Assembly (NCBI GenBank): GCA_030998015.1
Contig: JARWMV010000243.1
Span: 1,054,001-1,118,000 of the forward strand
Origin: Ceratorhiza oryzae-sativae
Taxonomy: Eukaryota; Basidiomycota; Agaricomycetes; Cantharellales; Ceratobasidiaceae
Length of the DNA stretch: 64,000 bases
Direction: 5' to 3'
In this document: positions 59,212 to 64,000 of the stretch, piece by piece
Layout: every line of letters begins with the position of its first letter
Numbering within the stretch: position 1 is the stretch's first letter
The notes under the pieces: model-generated
What the model was told of the DNA's origin: nothing
Databases searched by the model: none
The model's input: only the letters and a program-made list of their open reading frames with translations
Made by a program: the position numbers and the translations under genes

Positions 59212-62200
59212 TTACGATAACACAACGCCAGCCTTGGCGGCTGCGGCCGCCCGAAGCTCCGCAAACGTGCCGCTCTGCAGACACATCTCCCGAAAGAGCC
59301 CTCCCTCGCGCTCAATCAAATTCCAAGGCGTGTCAAACTCGATAATATGGCCACGGTCGAGGACCATGAGCCGGTCGTGGTCGATGATGGTCCCTTTGTA
59401 CCAAGAAGTTATTCTTAGGCTGAAAGCAGAGTGGCAAAAATAGACATACGAATACGATGTGCCACCGTAATTGTCATGCATCTTGGAACTCTTCTCGAAT
59501 AGTATCTTGGATCTTTTGATCTGTTGCATAGTCAAACTGGACGTTGACTCGTCCATAATCACAATCTGCCGAACCACTCAGCGGGTCTGCACATCGCCCC
59601 AAAGGGCACAAAGGCACGCACCGAATTCCTCCTCAGAAGCGCTCGGGCGAGCGAGAACAGTTGCCGTTGACCCTGGCTAAAGTTGGCACCGCCAGCACTG
59701 ACTCGTGTGTTGAGGGCGATGGTCAGACGGGCCATATCGGCCTCGTCATCATTCAAGAACGACGGCGAAGGCGGGCGTGTGCTTCCCGGTGTCGTCCGGG
59801 CAGAAACGACCGGTGCGGTCAGTTGAACGCGATGCAGTACATCAACGCATTCGGCGTCGGTGTGTTGATGGAACGGGTCGAGATTATCCCTGGAAAGCAG
59901 GCGATGAGATGAGCGCCGCATTACGTCATCCAATACTTACCTAACTGTTCCAGAAAACAGCACAGGATCTTGAGGGATTATCGTCTAGGCGCCTGCTCAA
60001 CATCACACCGCATACACTCGACATGTACCGGGCTCACCAGCTTGGAACGCAAATCCTGCAACGAAATCTTCGTAATGTCGATTCCGTCAATCCGAATACT
60101 CCCCTCGCTCGGTTCGACGAACCGTAAGAACTACGTAAGGGTAAGCCTTATCGTACGGCATGTCGTTGCCGTATGTTACTCACACTCATAGCCAAGGTCT
60201 GTGCTCCAACAATAATCAATCTCACACGCTTCCTTGCGTAAAAAGAGGAGAGACCCAGACTCACGCTCTTTCCACTCCCCGTTCTCCCCAACAACCCAAC
60301 CTTTTCTCGCGCCCGGAGCTTGAACGATACACCATGCAAAACCGGATCGAGCTCGGGTGCATACCGCACAACTAGGTTCTCAACAGCAATGAGCCCTTCG
60401 TTTGGTGCGCTCGACGGCCAGTACGCAGGTGGTTTTTGGGTGTCCTGTCCGTTGGATTCTTGGGGCAGATCCAGGTATCTATTTCAAACTCCGCATTCAA
60501 CCACTGTTTACGAGCTTGGGGTCATAGTGCTTACTCGACGACACGCTCTACCGAGTTTAGGTCCATCTCGAGCTAGACAAAACTCATAAGAATCCTTAAT
60601 TCGTCAAGCCAATATGACAGGAACTCACGTTTGTGGCAGTCCTGCAGCACCAGTAGACGCTCTGCGTAAAAGACATGGCGGTTGTGATCGTCACCGCCGC
60701 AAGACCTTCGCCCAACAAACCAGAAATAGCGAATATAGTCGTGACAAACACGCTCAAAGAGGCAAGCGCATCAAAGTGCAGCAAAAGCCTGGAGATTGCC
60801 AGTTTTAGCATACGAAACAGCAAGCATGTCTGCAAACCTACCATCGGTTGAGCATCCTGCAAACATCCCTTGTTCAACATACTGAGATATATGTGTTATT
60901 ATAAAATTCTTACCAAAAGTTATACCACATCGTAGTCGTGTCGTCAATTTGCCGGTGCAGCACGTCGAAAAATCTTTGCTCGGCCGAGAACGCTCGCACA
61001 GTCACAATTCCTTCCAACACCTCGGCGAAACTGGAAAAGATTGGACTCCTGCTATTCGATTCCATGCGCTTGAGGTCTCGGGCAGTACGGACATATCCAA
61101 GCGCAAGAAGGTAGTATAGCCATGCAATCAGGGCCGCTGGCAGCAAAAACGGCGGAAGAATGACGGATACGGTCAAGACTCCGGCAAAGAACGTGGCGAG
61201 CCAATGGGAGCAATTTCGAAGGGACCAGGAGAGTGATGAATCGACCACCGTCATGTCTCGGGACATGCGGTTCAAGATCCTATCAAAGAAGTGAGTAGGT
61301 GTAATGCTCGATCAACGAACAGAACGCACCGGCCGGCTGGAGTGACGTCAAAGTACCGGATGGGCGAGTACACGATTCTAGATAGAAGTTAAGAATACAT
61401 TGCCATGAGTTTGGCACATGAGCTTACGAATTCAGCAACGCGTCGAACAGCCTCCGCGAGGCACGAAGTGACGCATTAAACTACCAATCCCAAGATTAGC
61501 GCCGATCCATTTCGCTATGAGGTCACATACCTGGACCGTCGAGTTCACAGTAGCCATCACGGCAGCAGCAAACACAATTCCCGCGTACATTGAAACATAA
61601 AAGAATGGATGCACTCTGGCCGAGGGCATTTCCCATTCCAATGTCTCCACTGCTGACAGGTTGCTGAAAAACGCTGTCACATGGTGATGTGCACCAAAGA
61701 CATGTTGTTCTTCGCCAATAGAATGGGCCAGCGAATAAGTCGCAGCCAAAGCATGTGCGTGTGGTATAGACGCATTGTACGTATGGTACGCCTCGCCCCA
61801 TGCCTTGAGCCAGAACTTTTCAACGAGGCCAAAGCCTTGGTATGCGATAATCAATACAATCAACAGCGCCCAAGAAAAGTAACCCCTGCCACGCAAGTTA
61901 GCGCGATCCGAATGAAAGGTCACGGGACTCACGAAGCTTCGAGGTAGGTTTTGTATATCCTCCACTTGACATTTCCAGTGGCCCGCGCCTCGGCCTCAAC
62001 CAACTTCCTCGGTCCCTTTCCTGGCTGAATCCCGGTGCTTGGACCGGTAAACACCGTCTGCTGCCTCGCTGACCTGCGATTGCTCTTTGGCAGAGGCACG
62101 CCTCGATTCGGCGACGGAGAGTTCCTCGACGACTGGGCCTCGCTCCGAGTAGGAGACGACGTATTTCGTCGACTAACAACCGGGGATGGGACTTGTTGCT

Positions 62201-64000
62201 GAGCCGAGTCGATCATGTTCATTCCATTATCAATCGCGTCTGGTGCGGTATTGGTCCAGTCGGCATCGTTGTTTACGTCCGGGTCGAGCGCGACGTAATC
62301 CAACAAGCCACGGTCCCGCAAGTCGGACACTGTGCCTTGCATGTCGATTCGTCCATCGTACATTCGGATGAGGTAATGTGCGCAAGGAAGCATTAGTTCT
62401 ACATGGTGGGTTACGAGAACCTGCCGGTATGGTATGGTAAGCAGAGTCGGCCATGCAGTCAACATGTTACGTACCACTGTCCGGTCGGCTAACAATGGTC
62501 CCATGAACAAATTATCGATCAAGAATCGAGCAGTGTGGCTGTCGACTAGGTTCGAATTCGGATCACGGTTCTATCAAGCCTGTACCAAACACGCTTACCA
62601 GCAGCCAATGGATCATCCAGTAATACACGTTTTGTTGGTGCATATATCGCTCGCGCAAGTGCTACACCAAAAAGTCAACAACCCAGCAGACCCTCGAAAC
62701 GCCAATTACAACGCACCAACTCGCGCCTTTTGACCTCCAGATAGGCTAACACCCCTCGCACCAATTTCAGTCTCGTCTCCATCTTCAAAAATATCCAAAT
62801 CTGTCTTAAGAGCACAACATTCCAATACAAGTTCGTATCGTTCTTCGTCATAGGGCGTTCCAAACAAAATATTTTCCTAAAAGTCAGGTTGCAATCAGAC
62901 ATAACCTAGACTAGGTCCACTCGAACGAACCTTGATGCTTTTATGTTCCAACCAGCTCGTCTGTGCGGAGAAACTGATTCCTCCACCCTTGTCCAAGACT
63001 AGATCTCCGTTGGTCAGAGTCATTTCGCCCAGCAAGGCCATCAGCAATGCCGTCTTTCCAGACGCCGTCGGGCCAGTCACGAGTGTCAGCTTTCCCTCGG
63101 GTATCGTCAGATCCACATCCAAAAGTTCGAACCGAATCTCCGAATCGTCATCGTCATCAAAAGACAAGGTGCGCTGATGGTGTTTCACAGGGTCTTCGTG
63201 AAGACTTTCGGCAGACTGGGTCTGAGAAGAGTTCCACACAAACGAGCCGCCAATGATTTGCATCTCCTTTCCGGGGTTTGATCGAGGCCGAGGCGGAGAT
63301 TTGAGGGAAGAAACCACCGTGGGGACTTCATCTTCGCTCAAAAACGCCGCAATTCTGCCCAAGGAAACTCCGGCTTGCATGATAGACACGATCCATTGAG
63401 GAATGACGTTGAGTGGACTCTTGACCATGTTGAATAGAGCAATGGACTGGTCAAGAGGTGTAAGCCATTGGCTCAGTATGTATCCTAGTTACTCACTGTA
63501 AACGCAACCGAGACCGTAAGCTCGTTTCCAAGCGCAACATAGCACATAAAGGACACAACTGCAACCATCGTCGGGGCAAGTTGCCACACAAAGCTGAATG
63601 CCATCTGGTTGATTCGTTCTGACGCAGACCGTAAGCAGAGGCCTACTTTGGCGTTTCAACACGACTCACCGTGCTTCAGCCAAGTCAGCTCCTTTGCTCG
63701 TCGTTTCGTGATTCGTGAATCCATTGGTTCTCCCATGCAAAGAACTAGGCACGTCAATATTAGCACTTATCTCGACCGCGGAGATGTGATTCTACCTTTA
63801 TAAACTTAATTCCTAAGAACACCGGGTTTAGTGGGCCAAGCACATGATTTCTGTAATATAAACCTACCAAGAATCAATTCATTCAGGGCATCCATACGCT
63901 TATCACGAGCAAGCATCAACCCTCTCGAAAGCTGAGATGAAAAAAGGATAATTAACCTCTCGGGTGAACCATCATCAAAAGAGTCAAAGTCCTTACCATC
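59212..64000 (-). CDS. ABCC-type multidrug-resistance-associated transporter, C-terminal part (runs off the right edge)
   Basis: ATP-driven exporter of the MRP/Ycf1 group. Visible order: part of TMD1 ([60 protein letters not shown]); NBD1 with Walker [29 protein letters not shown] (Q-loop), signature [14 protein letters not shown] and Walker [14 protein letters not shown] (Asp in place of the catalytic Glu, usual for ABCC NBD1); a linker rich in Ser/Arg; TMD2 ([57 protein letters not shown]); and NBD2 with Walker [29 protein letters not shown] and Walker B IMDESTSS. It ends KAGVVLS. Two one-base breaks near 59540 and 59476 fall after NBD2 Walker B, in the D-loop to H-loop region (TVAHRI His present). 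Introns are numerous and short. Substrate unknown. Confidence 0.95.

Noticed and set aside
1..64000. tRNA, rRNA, CRISPR or operon-type features
   Set aside because: No cloverleaf with a matching GGTTCRA box, no rRNA-like stretch and no spaced direct repeats were found; the genes are intron-rich and individually promoted.

Overview
The window is eukaryotic nuclear DNA from a filamentous basidiomycete. The genes are split by many short introns (mostly 50-60 nt, GT...AG with CTAAC/CTNAC-like branch sites). Gene spacing is compact, and the encoded set is fungal: a Zn2Cys6 regulator, NudE, an AMSH-type deubiquitinase, caspase-like proteins and a large ABCC transporter. Several gene families look like those of Agaricomycetes, and Rhizoctonia/Cantharellales would fit. 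That placement is inference, because no marker gene was compared. No bacterial, viral, rRNA, tRNA or CRISPR feature was recognised.

Layout, left to right: a replication-fork protection factor (Timeless/Tof1, cut by the left edge); an MTH1-like Nudix hydrolase; a delta-type phosphoinositide phospholipase C; acetyl-CoA synthetase; nucleoporin Nup54/Nup57; an Ert1/AcuK-type gluconeogenesis regulator; a decayed fungal hypothetical gene; a secreted endonuclease/exonuclease/phosphatase-fold protein; a cysteine-rich small secreted protein; a poorly resolved 3.3 kb stretch; the AMSH/Sst2 deubiquitinase; two tandem caspase-like genes about 3 kb apart with a gene fragment between them; a 1.7 kb gap; a REEP/Yop1-like ER-shaping protein; RPB9; cyclophilin-40 (CPR6); a small HABP4-like protein; the mismatch-repair MutL homologue PMS1; an uncharacterised multi-exon gene; NudE; a broken cytochrome P450; a CAX-type cation exchanger; a Ca2+/calmodulin-dependent kinase; and an ABCC transporter cut by the right edge.

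The arrangement is that of an ordinary fungal chromosome arm, with conserved housekeeping genes alternating with lineage-specific accessory genes (the caspases, the secreted proteins, the P450 and the uncharacterised family). Three Ca2+/phosphoinositide-signalling genes (PLC, CAX, CMK) occur, but not adjacent to one another. Acetyl-CoA synthetase and the Ert1/AcuK-type regulator of gluconeogenic growth are separated only by the nucleoporin gene.

A caution for any user of this sequence: at least fifteen single-base frame disruptions fall inside otherwise well-conserved coding regions (ACS, RPB9, CMK, PLC, PMS1, NudE, Timeless, ABCC and others), several of them at or beside short homopolymers. 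The simplest reading is uncorrected indels in the assembly rather than pseudogenes. ERT1, AMSH and caspase B read cleanly across all exons.

The most interesting items are the tandem caspase pair with a shared C-terminal beta-rich domain, including a 51-nt stop-free intron inside the catalytic His motif of one copy. Next are an upstream ORF whose stop overlaps the acetyl-CoA synthetase start (ATGA), two GC-AG introns, and a zinc-cluster motif split over three exons by a 19-nt microexon.
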